DNA from: Adiantum capillus-veneris
Taxonomy: Eukaryota; Streptophyta; Polypodiopsida; Polypodiales; Pteridaceae
Assembly (NCBI GenBank): GCA_014529385.2
Contig: CM043942.1
Coordinates: forward strand, 60,024,684-60,088,683
DNA length: 64,000 nucleotides
Reading direction: 5' to 3'
Positions within the stretch are counted from its first letter, which is position 1; the number at the start of each line of letters is the position of its first letter. Below are positions 8,342 through 22,883 of this stretch, in pieces. Below the pieces are notes generated by a model, which worked only from the letters and a program-made list of their open reading frames with translations, was not told the DNA's origin and made no database searches. A program made the position numbers and the translations under genes.

Positions 8342-11300
8342 ATGATGGCTTTCCCAAATTTTTTCGGACGTAGTGGGGAAAATGCTGGGGATTTTTTGGA
8401 TAACTTGGAGATGGCTTTCCTTGTCTCTGGGAGGGATGACGAAGCAGTGAAATTGAGAGCTTTTCCTTTGGTGCTCAAAGAAGAAGCTAGGGTATGGTTC
8501 CAGGCTCTAGATCCAACCCAAAGAATTGATTGGGAGGGATTGAAGGTGGCTTTCCTACGAAGATTTCAACGAGCCAATTCGGCAGAAGAACTATGGCAAC
8601 GGCTTCTGTCCCTTCATCAAGTTGACCCTCATGGTTATGCAACCTATGAGGAAGGTTTTCTGAAACTTTGGGGGCAATGGTCAGACTTACTAAACCCTGG
8701 TGAGCGAGCTCCCAATTGCCTCCAAAAGGATCGATTTATCTCAGGTTTGTACCCCTTGCTAAGGGAGAAGGTAAAGGGCAAGTTTCCAAATGCTTTTGAA
8801 GATGCCTTAAGAATTGCTAGGGAAAAGAATAGAAATATTCTCTATCAAGCCCAAGCTGGCCAGCTAGCTTTGGGAGGCAATATCACAACTATGGAAGCTT
8901 CTCACATACCTCCAAATGTGCCTAATGCACCAGACCTCAATAGAGGTCAACAAGAAGATATGCTCCAACAAATAAACAATCTCACAAACCAGCTAGAGGG
9001 GTTGAGAGTAAATCTTGTGCAGGGTGTAAGAAGGCCTATTGAAGGAAATGGTGGGAATCGGCCACCAATGCGACGTCAAGCAAGGGAAATGTTGTGTTAC
9101 AATTGTGGGGAAATTGGCCACGGCATGTATAATTGCCCTCATCCCAGAAGATATGACTACCCTGTCAGAGGTCCTCGACAACAAGTAAGTCCACCCCGTG
9201 CTAGAGCTCAAGCACAAGAGCAACCGCAACCTCAAATTTTGCAGCCACCTCGTGCTCAAGCTCAAGCCCCTGCTACTCAACCAAATGTGAGCATCATAAG
9301 GATGGAGGAGGTCCTCAAGGGCAGAAGCAACCAGGAAGAAATAGCTAAAGGGAAGATGAAGATAGATGAAGTGGCTACAATGCCTATCAAACGTGTGCGT
9401 GTCCAAGATGAAGTAGGTAAAGAAACAAGCAAGGATGCAAGCAATGAAGCAAGTACATCTCGGGCAACTAAAGATGAAGCCAAGAAGAGAAAGACCCGTA
9501 CTAGGTCTCAAATTGACATCTCTGATTTCCCTATGGGATCTCGGACACAACCTTATGACTTGACAGCTGATGTGAGTTCTCAAGGACCAAAGATTACTTG
9601 GCCACAACTACTTCATATCTCCCCAAAGCTTCGACGACAATGGTCAAAAATGGTGAGCACGAGGGCAAAGCGAAGTAAGCTAGTAAGTGTAATCAAAGCA
9701 TATGGTCTCAAGGATATAGTGCCTTTGGTGGAGGCTCAAATCAAGGGACAACGGATTCCAAAAACTTACATTGACAGTGGAGCAGAGGTTTGTGTCATGA
9801 CAGAAAAGCTAATGCATCAATTGGGTTTAGAGGTAATGGAATCATCAAACTTTAGGGCAAAAATGGCCAATAATGTCTCTGTCACTTGTGTGGGTGTAGT
9901 GAAAGCTTTGAGAGTTTCTGTTTTTGGAATCACTACAGAGGTTGATGCTTATGTGATGCCAGTAAAGGGAGAAGGATACCCCCTTATTTTAGGACGACCT
10001 TGGCTTATGGGTATAGGAGCTAGGCAAGATTGGGCAACAGGAGACTTGGAGTTGAGGCCTCGTATGGGTGGCCATAGTCGGAAGGTGGTTTATAACCTAA
10101 AGAATGGGCGACAAGAGAACCTTGAACTAGAGACGTCAGCTGATGAGTGGAGCTCAAGTGGATGCTCCTCATCCATGGACAAGGAAGAGAGTTCAAGTGA
10201 AGAGAGTGATAGCACTCTCGAAGTCATGGGCGTCACCATAAAGGAAACTACCTCATCAGAAGACAACCCAAGGATCCAAATGGAGAATGTGTGGGATGCC
10301 AGCCTAGAGGAGATGTTATCCAAGGATATAAAGGAAGAAGAAAAGGAGGGTTATGTAAATGTTCTCAAGAAGCATGCATCGTTGTTTATTTCTGATTACA
10401 CTCACATTACAGGTGTCACGGCAGTGAAGCATCATATCCATCTAAAAGAAGGGAGCAAGCCAGTAGTACAAAAACTAAGAAGATTAGGAGTTGTGCAATA
10501 AAATGCACTGTTGTCTGAGGTGAAGAGACTCTTAGAAGCAGGATTCATATACCCAGTAGAAGATTCAGAATGGGTCTCCCCAGTAGTGGTGAGGCCAAAG
10601 AAGAATGGTAAATGGCGAGTGTGCGTGGATTACAAGCCACTAAATGCTGCAACAAAGAGGGACCACTTCCCTCTCCCATTTCAAGATGAGATTCTAAATG
10701 AAGTAGCAGGCCATGAGAGATACACAGTGTGTGATGGCTACTCTGGCTACTTTCAAATACGCATTGCAGAGGAGGACCATAAAAAGACTACTTTCATCAC
10801 ACCATGGGGATGTTTTGCATTTCGAGTCATGCCTTTTGGTCTCACCAACGCTCCAGCCACCTTTCAACGATTCATGAACATGGTCTTCCAACCTTACTTT
10901 GGTAAGTCCATAAGGGTTTTCATAGATGACTTTTGTATTTACAGCTCCAAAAGTATGCATCTCGGCAAGATTGATGAAGGATTTACTCGTTTAGCTAAGC
11001 TGGGTGGACAACTAAACAAGGACAAATGTCACATTGGATAAAGCAAGGTTACACTATTAGGGCATGTAGTGTCCATTGATGGAATCGAGGTAGATCCTGA
11101 AAAGATAGAAACATTGCTAAATCTACCTTCCCCAACTTCCATCAAACAATTAATCTCCTTCTTGCAATAGCTAAGATATTTGAGTAGATTCATACACTTA
11201 CTCTCCCAAGTGATATTTCCTCTACAACAGCTGACTCGTCAAGAGACGCTTGTTTGGAGTGAAGAAAGTGAAGGGCATTTTAGAGAGATTAAAAAAATGT

Positions 11301-13483
11301 TAGGGTCACTCCCTGTAATCCTCCAACCTTGTTGGGAAGAAACATTCTTTGTAAACCCTAGTGTGGGAGAAGAAGCCATTGGTGCTGCCCTCCTACAAAA
11401 AGATCCAAAAACCTCCTTTATGAGGCCTGTGTATTTTGCTAGCCGCCTCATGAAAAACACAGAGAAGGCCTACACCCTAATGGAACAGCTAGTGTTAGCT
11501 CTCATGCTTGCGGTAACCAAATTTCGGCCATACTTGCTGCCGAAGAGGTTTGTAATTATCACTGTGGAGGATATGTTTCCCTATGCACTACAACATATGG
11601 AAATCTCTGACAAAATAGCAAAGTGGGTGGTGCGACTTCAAGAGTTTGATTATACAATACAGGTTGAAAGAACAACTCGAGCATGCTTAGCCGACATTTT
11701 AACAAACAAGTGCTATGAAAAAGTTTGCCATTTGAAGAGAAAGGAACTTCCACCACCTCCAGCTCTAGAGGCTTTGGTCAATGCTTATAGCCTCTACTTT
11801 GATGGAGCATACAAGAGAACCAAGGATAAGGCAGCTGCAGGCATCGTGGTCTTATCCCCATTGGGAGAGAGGATCCATGGTGAAGGGATCACTCTAGAAG
11901 ATGTCCACTCCAACAATGAAGCAGAATATCATGCTCTAATTCATGGCCTTTGCTGGTGCCTCGATAATTCAATTAAGAGATTAAACGCTTTTGGTGACTC
12001 CATGCTTTTGGTAAGGCAAATGCAAGGTACATGGGCTTGCAAAAATGCCCGTCTTTCTACTAAAATGAGAGAAGCAAAAGCTCTTATGAGGAGATTTAGG
12101 GAGGCACAAGTACATCATGTACCAAGAGACCAGAACAAGGATGCAGACCACCTAGCATCATCAAAGTTAAATGAGTCAATAGTGGGAGCAGTGGCCATCA
12201 AACTTCCACTTTAGCAAGGCAAGGAGGACTTGGAAGATATTATGCACATTCTGGAGCAAGGAGAGGCTCCTAAACACTTGAATGCAGGGGAAAGGCGATG
12301 GTTAGCTAGGAAGGCTACCAGGTATCGCATAGTAAATGATGACTTGTATTGTCTTGGTAAGGATAGTGTGCTTAGGAGAGTTCCTTTGAAGAGTGAAATT
12401 GAAGAGATTTTAAAAGCTTGTCACGATGATATGTGTGGAGGACACTTTGCACACGACGTCACTAGTAGAAAGGTTCTACAAGCTGGGTTTACTTGGCCAA
12501 GTCTTCATCGTGATGTCAAATATTGGTGTCAAACATGTGATGAATGTCAGAAAGCAGGACCACGACGGCTCATAGCTGAACCTCAGAACCCAATAAAGGT
12601 ATATGGGCCCTTTGAGAAGTGGGGAATTGATGCCATAGGGCCTCTACCACGCACTCAGTCAGGTAAAGAGTACATCATCATGGGAGTAGACTACATGACT
12701 AGATGGGCTGAGGCTATGCCGACCAATAGAATTACTGCTAAGGATGTGAGTCAGTTCATCTTTGACCACATCTATTGCTGGTTTGGCACCCCTCTTGAAA
12801 TACTATCTGATAGAGGACTAGGGTTTAGAGCCGAGTTGGTAGGAGAACTCATGAAGAAGCTAAATATTCAGCATCAACACTCTACTCCTTACTACCCTCA
12901 GTGCAATGGTTTGGTGGAAAAGGTAAATGGAATCATTTGCAAAATTCTCACCAAACAGATACATGCCAGGCGCCAAGATTGGGACAAACACCTGAATGGA
13001 TCTCTATGGGCCTATAGAACCTCCTTCAAAACCACATTAGGGTACACACCCTTTCATTTGGTTTATGGAAAGGAGGCGCTTTTGCCCATTGAAGTCAAGC
13101 TAACAAGTCTTCGAATATTGGGTAGCCAGGTAGGCTCTCAAAAGGAGAAAGTACATCAAAGGATCATGGATCTAGAGAGGCTGCAATTGGATCGTGAAGA
13201 AACCATCAACCACTATTCTCAAGAAGCAGAGAAGCGCAGAGAAAAGTTCAACAAAAAGCTAGCATCCAAAGACATCAAAAAGGGATCTCTGGTGCTTCGA
13301 TATGACAATCGCTTCGACACTCGTAAGGATGGAAAGTTTCTTTTCCGATGGGAAGGCCCGCCGTTCTTGGTCACCAAAAAGTTCAAAAATGGCTCTTACA
13401 GACTTCAAGACATTGATGGTAAAGTGCACAAGACCAGGACAAATGGATGGCGTCTAAAGCCTTATCACATCAGGATAAGGTGA
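8342..13483 (+). pseudogene. F gag-protease-RT-RNase H-aRNase H-integrase polyprotein, four in-frame stops
   Basis: One frame of 1713 codons with no frameshift but stops at 10499 (TAA), 11039 (TAA), 11168 (TAG) and 12212 (TAG). Gag capsid near residues 1-180; zinc knuckle CYNCGEIGHGMYNC at about 252-265. Protease: YIDSGAEV with Asp near 478, and ILGRPWL. Reverse transcriptase: RVCVDYKPLN, MPFGLTNAPATFQ, FIDDF. First RNase H: ASRLMKNTEKAYT. Second, archaeal-type RNase H: YFDGAYKR, NNEAEYHALI, GDS, NKDADHLAS. Integrase: HHCC zinc finger, WGIDAIGPLP, LSDRGLGF, YYPQCNGLVEKVN (D, D, E present). The dual RNase H is the Tat-lineage signature. Start at 8342 is chosen because it is the first ATG after ORF-c and the capsid homology begins there. 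Confidence 0.93.
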
Positions 13484-13528
13484 GCTCAAGATCAAAGAAA
13501 GTAGGCTAGAGGCATAAATACCCCTAGC

Positions 13529-13545
13529 CAGGTTTGGGGGGGCTA
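13529..13545 (+). promoter_or_regulatory. F polypurine tract
   Basis: AGGTTTGGGGGGGCTA immediately precedes the 3' LTR. It would prime second-strand DNA synthesis. Confidence 0.8.
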
Positions 13546-15050
<1,505 letters not shown>

Positions 15051-15054
15051 ATGT

Positions 15055-17452
15055 CTACGGGCTATAAAAAATCTCATAATCTATTAGTACATTGTCAAAG
15101 TCTTTTGAAGCTCATGGAAGTTTTGATTTAGTCATTCATTGAAAGATTAAAGTACAATCACAAGGCTACCACCCCAAGGCAAGTCTAGGTGCGACTCTCG
15201 GCTCCTTGAATCCTCAAGAAGGTGTTCCAAAAGCCTACTAGCTTACTAAGGCAACGACTAACCCCTATCAACCAAGGGCATCGGTTTAGGGCCATAACCA
15301 AGCGATCCAAGGTGATTCCCCTCGCCTGCCAAGTGCCAATAAGGCGCTAGACCTTATAAAGACACAACATAACATAGAATTTTTATTTTCATGTGCCTTA
15401 GTAGCATTTTTGCTACTTTTTTGGACACTTCTTTGCTTCATGATTCATTTTTTTGCACATTTTTATTGCTTCCTTTATGAGATACTAATGGCAATTGGAC
15501 TAAAAAAGACTAAAGCCTACTCATAGCCCTAGGTCATGACAAAAATGAGTGGAGTATTAAGACTATCACTAAGAGTCTAGGAATAGCAAGAAATAATCCT
15601 ACATTAACCTAAGTTCAAGGCCAATTACCTATGATTAGCAAGCATAAAACCTAATTTTTTGATGAGTTTAATTTTCACAAAGCAAAGTGTTGAAACTTTA
15701 AAATGCCTAGCTTTCTAACATGAAAAAACCATAGTTTAGAAGCAAAATTTCACTTAAACCAAGCAAGAGAATGGAGAGATGAACAAAGAGAAAACTCTTG
15801 GAAGGATTACACCTATTCATGCTCTTTTGAGCATCCTTGAGCAAGCATCCCCTTTGTAGAGAAGCCTCTTGATCTTTTTATTTGCAAAAAGAAGCCTTTT
15901 GAAGCTAAGTGTGAACACAAGCTATAAAAGCCAATTATTGAAAAAAGCCACACAAAAAACATTAATGAATATCTAAAGCTAGGGTTTTGCATACCTGAAT
16001 CTGCCAAAGGGAAAAAACCCAAGGGAAAAAAATGCCTTTGGTTATGCACGTGATGCTCTAATGTAGCAAATTTATGCATACATAACAACCAGGAGAGAGA
16101 TAAAATGCTTCCACATAAGCAAATTTTGCAATTTTTACCATCTCTCATGCATGATTCAAAAGTCGATTAATTTCTAGCTCAATGAGATATGGAATTTAAA
16201 CAAGCCAAGAGCTGAAAATAATGCAACTTTTGGATGAAGTGAAGTGGCTCTTCAAAGCCGAATTTTTCAATTTAAAGCTTTTCAAAAAGTTGGATAACAA
16301 CTAGCTCACATAAATTTTACAATTTTTTAGTGTGATCTTTGAGCTAGAGATGACTGCAACTTAATGAAATGGAAATGAATGGATCTTACTAAACAAATTT
16401 GTACTTGAAAGCTCAAATAAGTTGGCTAAAGACTAGCTCAAAATGAAAAAAATTGCATTTTTAGACCAAGCTATGAGCTAGCATTACAACTTTAATCCAA
16501 ACAATTGGAATGGCTCTAATTAGCCAAATTTTGCAATATTGCAATGATGACCCCTTCTTGGATCATTTGAACTCACACACCTGCCCACATCCCTTCAAAA
16601 AACTCAAATCATTAGTGCTTCTTAAGCTTTTGAACATCCAATACAAGCACTAATAGAATTCATAATCAATCATAAGCGCAAAAAATTTCATGCTCACTCT
16701 TGGCCTAAATAAGATCAATTCCAATGATTTTTCATTCAATTCAAGCACTAAAATGCATAATCAATATCAAGCCCAAAATGCACAATGTTACCCAAGCATT
16801 AAAGCATTAGCAATGATAGCTTTTGAAGTTCATATGCTTGCCAAAAAATAACTTTCCTTTTAATGCAAAGAGAAATTTTCAATAAAGTCAATCACTGGAT
16901 CATGCATAAGCCAAATACTCACACAATTATCACCCCCACTATCCATGCCCACACTCACACCTTGCTCTAGAGTAGCAAATATATTCGTATAGCAAAGAGA
17001 GAAAAGAAGATGATGAAATCAAGTTTCAATTCTCTTTGAAGTGATCATTCAAAACCCAAATCCCCATCATAGGCTAATGAATGTATTTAAAATGAGTTTC
17101 TCATTTTCGCCATGACAAAAGAGGTTGTCATCTTAATGAGTTTTTTCAGTTTTTAGTTTTGCACGAGAGGTAGATCGATGTTAGCATGACAACAACCAAC
17201 TCTCACGTGCAATAGAAACCAAATGAACTCTCACAATTTACTGTGAACACCCTTTTGAATGAAAATCTGCCGTTTAAACCAATCCTTAAGCTAACATTTT
17301 TCACAGTCTCACTCATTCTCTCTACATCAACAATTTTGTCACATTGATAAACTCAAGACCATTCCCTCAAATGATTGATGTATCAAGGGAAGGAGATCTT
17401 CCCTTGATAAGAGTCCACTTATTATTTTATTTTGTTAGCAAATGACATTCGG
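15055..17452 (-). other. B internal region, no gene seen
   Basis: 2.4 kb of AT-rich sequence without a supported ORF. It includes a conserved block at about 15990-16040 (CCAAAGG ... CCTTTGG on both sides of two TTTTTTCCC runs on the minus strand) that recurs in element I at 54430-54500. Confidence 0.55.
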
Positions 17453-17457
17453 TGAAC

Positions 17458-17605
17458 TGAGGGAGAGACGGAGATGAATTGGATTCCGAATCGGGGCAAG
17501 GGTGGGAACACTCTCTCAATAAAAACGTTATTTGAGTTCTTTTTTTTCTTTTTTTCAATTTCCTTCTGACGATATTCTATGAAGGCAATGTGACGGATTT
17601 CGGCT

Positions 17606-17674
<69 letters not shown>

Positions 17675-20600
17675 ATGGTTGGCGGACTCAGCAAGTTACA
17701 ACGAAATTAGGGGGATCGGAAGCAGCTTGCACCGCCCTACAGTGTGTGTGTGTGTGTGTGTAGAGTCTACGAGACAAAGGCATGCCAAGGCAGCAGGCCA
17801 GGGACAGTAAGCAAGGCGGGGGTGGTCAGCAGCGTGTGTGTAGCTTTATGCAGCAGGAAACTCGGGGGTCAGCGCCAATCCAGGCCAGGCAAGAATAAAC
17901 GAGGGCCCAGGGAAAGCGAGTGGCAGGTGTGTGGGCATGTGTTTGGCAGTAGCAGCTCAGTGGGTTGTGTGTGTTAATGCGCGTCATTCCAGGCAGCCAA
18001 TATGCAAGCCAGTGGGCTACTACATGCTAGTGTGTGTCTTTTTGCGAGTCCAGGCGGGACTCAGTGGTGTGTGTGTGTGGCTGGAGAGCTCCGAGTCAAG
18101 GCGAGAATTTAGGCCACCAGTATGTGTGTGTGAGTAGCGCCAAACTTGGCAGGCCACATGTAGCTAGAATCGCCAAAGGGGTCTCCCCTTTTTTCTCCTT
18201 TCTTTTTTTAAAAATATCATCTTAGAGTGTTCCTACACAAAGTATCGTGTGTGTGTTTGTGTGGACGAAATCAATGGACCACCAATCTTGCACCATAGGA
18301 AATAATCCAATTGTGTGTGCATTCTTGTGAATAAGAGTGTGTGTGTTTGAAGATGAGTCTTCCATTGAGCAAATTTACAATGAGAATTCAAGATAAAATG
18401 GCGGAACCACATTGTTGTGTAAGAGGTGACGTTGATAGCCGTTTTTCGGCTTTCCATAATTGCCATAGTAAGCTACCTCACCCTACCAAAATCATCCAAA
18501 CACTGTGGCTATCCCTACCATTTCACTGTATATAGGTGTGTGTGAGTTAGGGGACTTTTCCCATATCTTCTTAAAAACCCTTAATTAGCTAATCACTGGG
18601 CTAGTTGAGCCAAAAAAATAAAAAAATAAAAGTATATTATGGCCCATTTGTGTGTAAATATTTCATTGTATATAGGGCCTAAATAAAAGGATTTTTCATA
18701 ATTATTTTGATATTTATTTAAATATTTCTACCTATGGTGTGTTATTTATGCTATGTACATTGACTTTTCTTACCATTTTGCATACTCTTTATTCCATATA
18801 AAAATAATTTCATGCAAGCTTCTCTTATTTTTTGTGTAACTCCATCCCAATAAAAATCCCAAAAACTAGTTTTATTTATGTGTATATTTTTTCACTATTG
18901 TCATTTTTTCATTCCTACATCTATTCTCTATTACTCTCATAAATTAGACCACAAAAAATATTCATCTTTTTATGGTAGACTTATAATGAGAGAGATTTAT
19001 TTTGACCCCTTTATATTTTTTCCACCTATATTATTTATATTTGACATGTACATATTTTTTAGACCCCTCAATATTTGATTTTCTTAGTTGTACTATTCAT
19101 TTATATCATGATCTCAACAATATCTTCAATTATAGACCTACCAAATAAGATCAAGGGTATGTGTAATGCATGCATGCACCATGGGGATCTCACTCTTGGA
19201 GGTATTCAAAAGAATCATCCAAAGAAGGACCTCACAAGGTCCTTGTGCAGTGGAAAAAACAGTCGGTTTTGCTGAATTTTTAAAGATCACATGCTCCCCG
19301 AATTTGAAAAGGTGATACAAACAAAAGTTGTAGCTCGTGAGCTGAACTTTCACCTCAAAGTTTTTCATATTTTTTTGAGCTACTAGTTGTGAGCTATGAT
19401 TTTATTGGTGGACCCCAGTTTGCCCATGCTATGCAACCACACTCCCTCTTCCACTTTATCATTTTCCTCTTTCACACACACTCCTCCCTCTCCTCCCCAC
19501 TCCCAAACCTGCAACTCCCATGTCCTAATTCACCCTCTTCACCATTGCCACGTCTCTCACACCTCCATAGCCTTCATCGTCCATTTCTACACCCTATGTG
19601 TCCCCCTTTCTCTCTACATATATGTCCATAGTACCATACTCTCTTCAACTTTGTAAAGAACTTCAAAAAAATCAGCAAAAATCCAAGGATAACCTCTGCA
19701 AATGAAGACTTTTATCATAAATTTTCCAAGGTTTGAAGATAACATAGCTTCATCGACACGCGCTGCTTCACCATGCTTACTGCTTCTTCTTCCGGTGCTG
19801 TAAAGAGGTGAATGTCAACTTCTCCAAAGCTTCAATCTCTCTTTACAAGCTCATCCCTTCTCTAACTTTTCTCATCATATATCTCACCATTTGGTGAATG
19901 ATTTTGTAAATATTTTTTAGTGATAATTACTAACTACTAACCACTAACCTTATTGTAAAATGCACCCTCTACTAGAGTAGGCACTCCCAAATTATTCACT
20001 CAATCCCTCTCTCCTTTCATCCTCAATAATTCTCTTCCCTTGAGCCCACATCCATGTGACTCAAAGGACAAGAGAGACCCACCCTCATTTAAAAAAATAA
20101 AATATGTACAATCTTTTATTTCTTCAAATAAACTTGATTAGGCCTAATCTTAATCGGGGCTTCTAAAAACTATAAATAGATCCCTTCTCTCCCTTGTAAA
20201 TCATCCCATGATCACACTACACCACACCATTCTCAACACATAACACACCACTCTTCAAGCCTAGTTGTGTAGAGTGTGTGCATTGTGAGTGCTCTATTCC
20301 ATCACAACACATAAGTGCATGGAGAAGGTTGAAGTTAGTTATGCCATCTAGAGGAGTGGAGTGATACCATACTCTACATCACACTTGTAGCCTACTCTTG
20401 TCCAATAAATAAGATTCATAGTTTTGGGTGCAATTGTATGCTGCAACTACGACTCTTCTCTCCAAATTGACTTGATAAGTTGGCTCATCAGGTGGTTGAA
20501 GGTATATTGTCCTTGAAGTTTGTTGTGCCATTTCATGCTTGGTGGTTTGAGGGCTTGTTGAATTGTTTGCCTAAAGGTCAATTGTAAGAGGGTGCTCGGT

Positions 20601-21015
20601 GAGAGGGCTCCCGTGACCCTAAGACAATTTGTGTATTGGCAACAAGGTCAAGTTTTGTGTTGTCTCTCTATTTCTCATCAAGCTTTGTGTGCATCTAGTC
20701 TTTAAGGCTAAGACTGAGTTGCTCAAGTTGATTTGTGCTCTTTACCTCTCTGTGGCGTGGTGAATGTTTGTGTCTGGTGTGTGTGGCTATCTTGCATTCC
20801 CCTCTCTTTGTGCGTTTGAGTACAAGGAGATATCACATGCATCCTAGTTTGCATCTACAACTAGGTGGTGCCCCTTTTCTTGTTTGGTTTCTGGCTGTGG
20901 GTTGTTGTTGTCTCTGATTGTGCTTGCCCCAGCCCTAATTGAGCACCACGGGAGCCTCGAAGGGTGTTTAGAGGCCGCTCTTCTTGTTGCCCGCCCCGGA
21001 CTGCCTCAACGTACA
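17458..21015 (+). repeat. Family H lone LTR, plus orientation, inside B
   Basis: From about 18430 to 21015 it matches the inverse of 49539-52210 (family H). It ends ACGTACA with no primer site beyond, so it is a solo LTR or a 3' remnant. Flank TGAAC (21016-21020) also occurs at 17453-17457 directly before a TG, giving a candidate 3.56-kb LTR. The first ~970 bp are not shared with the other copy, so the left boundary is less certain. TATA box TATAAATA at 20171-20178. Confidence 0.6.
17610..17672. repeat. (GT)n microsatellite
   Basis: About 31 GT units, followed to 18132 by several shorter GTGTGTGTG blocks in a GC-richer stretch. Confidence 0.95.
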
Positions 21016-22740
21016 TGAACCAAATTCCTTAGAACTCAAAATGGCCAAGATAAATTTCTCTTATATAAATAATTGAATGCTCGCACACTATGAATTTACC
21101 CCTCATGTATCAGTTGATTGGCACACCGCACACACAACAAATTCAATTCATTTCAACACAAATCTCAATAACGACCTATGAAAACTCCTTTGTTTTGGAA
21201 TCATTGGTACATTCACACTCCAATTTCAATCATTTCATAGCACACAAACAAATCAATTAAGACATACGTACCAAAATTGAGGCATAATGCATGCACACTA
21301 TTAAGTGCAAAACCTCTCTATTTTGCAACTCCATGTTCAATTTTCAATCATTGCAACATAAGTCGCTCATATTCGTGGATATCCTTATGAAAAATCATTC
21401 AAACCTAATTTAGGTTTGTGAAACTACCCACATTTGATTATTGCATTTTCAAATGACAAATCATCGAATTTCTTTATCATATCCAATTAAATAGACACAG
21501 TGATCACCAAGGTAATGCACATAAATCATCTTCAATTGAGTACACAATTGAATCGTTCAAAGTCAATCAATCTCATATACACCGATATTTTAGGCCAAAT
21601 TAATCATCATAATTGGTAAAAAATCACCAATTATTCATTCACAATTTAGGCATAATTGGCCATTAATTAGGTACACACACCTAAATTTAAGGCGTCGATT
21701 TGTGCAAAAAGTTCATTAAACACTCATTGCATTTCATAAATTGCACACTCAATCACACATACATGAGTATATACATGCTAAATTAACTCAATTTTAATCA
21801 AAGATTGATCAAATTTTAACTCAATTTAGCATTCATTGCACACACACAAAAATTATGTGCACAAATCCAATTTTTTGCTCAATTAGCAATGAAATTAGGC
21901 CAATTCCTAATGTTTGCACACACATTTCTTGAAAAATCATCAATCTACAAGCATTTAGGTGTTCAATTTGATCATAAATCTTCTCATCAAAGTTATTTAA
22001 AATGGGCACACACATTCAAATCTTTCCCTAATTTTGGCAATTAGGCCTACTCCATGACTGGAATAGCCTCACATACACATCAATTTAGTGATTTGCACAC
22101 ACAATTTATGCAAAACTATCATTCCTCAAGCATCTAGGCATCTAATTTCGTTCCAATTTCATCAAATTAGGCATAAATTCCATCAATTAGGCACACACAC
22201 CTAATTTTAGCAATGATTTAGCAACTCAATGGGATCAACTTAATCTATCAAAAATTGAACGTAGTAGGTCAATCCACTTACAATTGATTACTTGATCGCT
22301 TAATCCTTGATCCTTGCGTAGACACTCCATTGCCCACACATGTGTGCAACTCCGATTCGGTCCAAAATTGATCACAAAATTGACCAAATCAACACTCAAT
22401 CACATGATTAGGCATAGATTAGATCAATTAAGAGTGATGATCCTCCTTAATTAAGGGGATTTAGCATACATTCCAAATCAAAATTAGTGGTTAGGTTAGC
22501 ACAATTTGCATGGAATTAGTACAATCAGCACGAAATTAGTATGAATGGGATGCAAAATTAGTGAAGGTTAGTGAAAAATTAGTAAAATCAAAAGAGAATT
22601 TAGGGGTTGTTGGGGTGAAATAACTCTATACACATCTAATTAAACCTAATTACACTACACACAAATCAAATCCTACCTAATTACAAGAAATCGGTAATTG
22701 AATTACTCTTATCTTTTGCAACCTCAACTCCACTAGCGTA
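21016..22740 (-). other. Untranslated leader of element B
   Basis: No ORF. Rich in CACACAC and ATTAGG/CCTAATT motifs, several forming short inverted repeats around a CACACACA loop (for example near 21676-21698 and 22185-22205). Similar composition is seen in the leader of element I (61.5-62.4 kb). Confidence 0.65.
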
Positions 22741-22750
22741 GGCAACCCGT

Positions 22751-22768
22751 TCCCCGGCAACGGCGCCA
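22751..22768 (-). promoter_or_regulatory. B primer binding site
   Basis: Minus strand reads TGGCGCCGTTGCCGGGGA one base after the LTR end. This is a familiar primer site of plant Athila/Tat-type gypsy elements. Confidence 0.9.
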
Positions 22769-22769
22769 A

Positions 22770-22823
22770 TGTTGAAGGCTCGCCATAGCATAGGCAATCT
22801 CCCACAGAATCTATCAATCCGGA

Positions 22824-22883
<60 letters not shown>

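Noticed and set aside
8993-9607. 204-codon minus-strand ORF
   Set aside because: It overlaps the F gag-protease frame, which has clear domains; the reverse frame has none.
17422-18137. ORFs rich in Cys-Val or Thr-His
   Set aside because: They translate GT/CA repeats; no independent coding sign.
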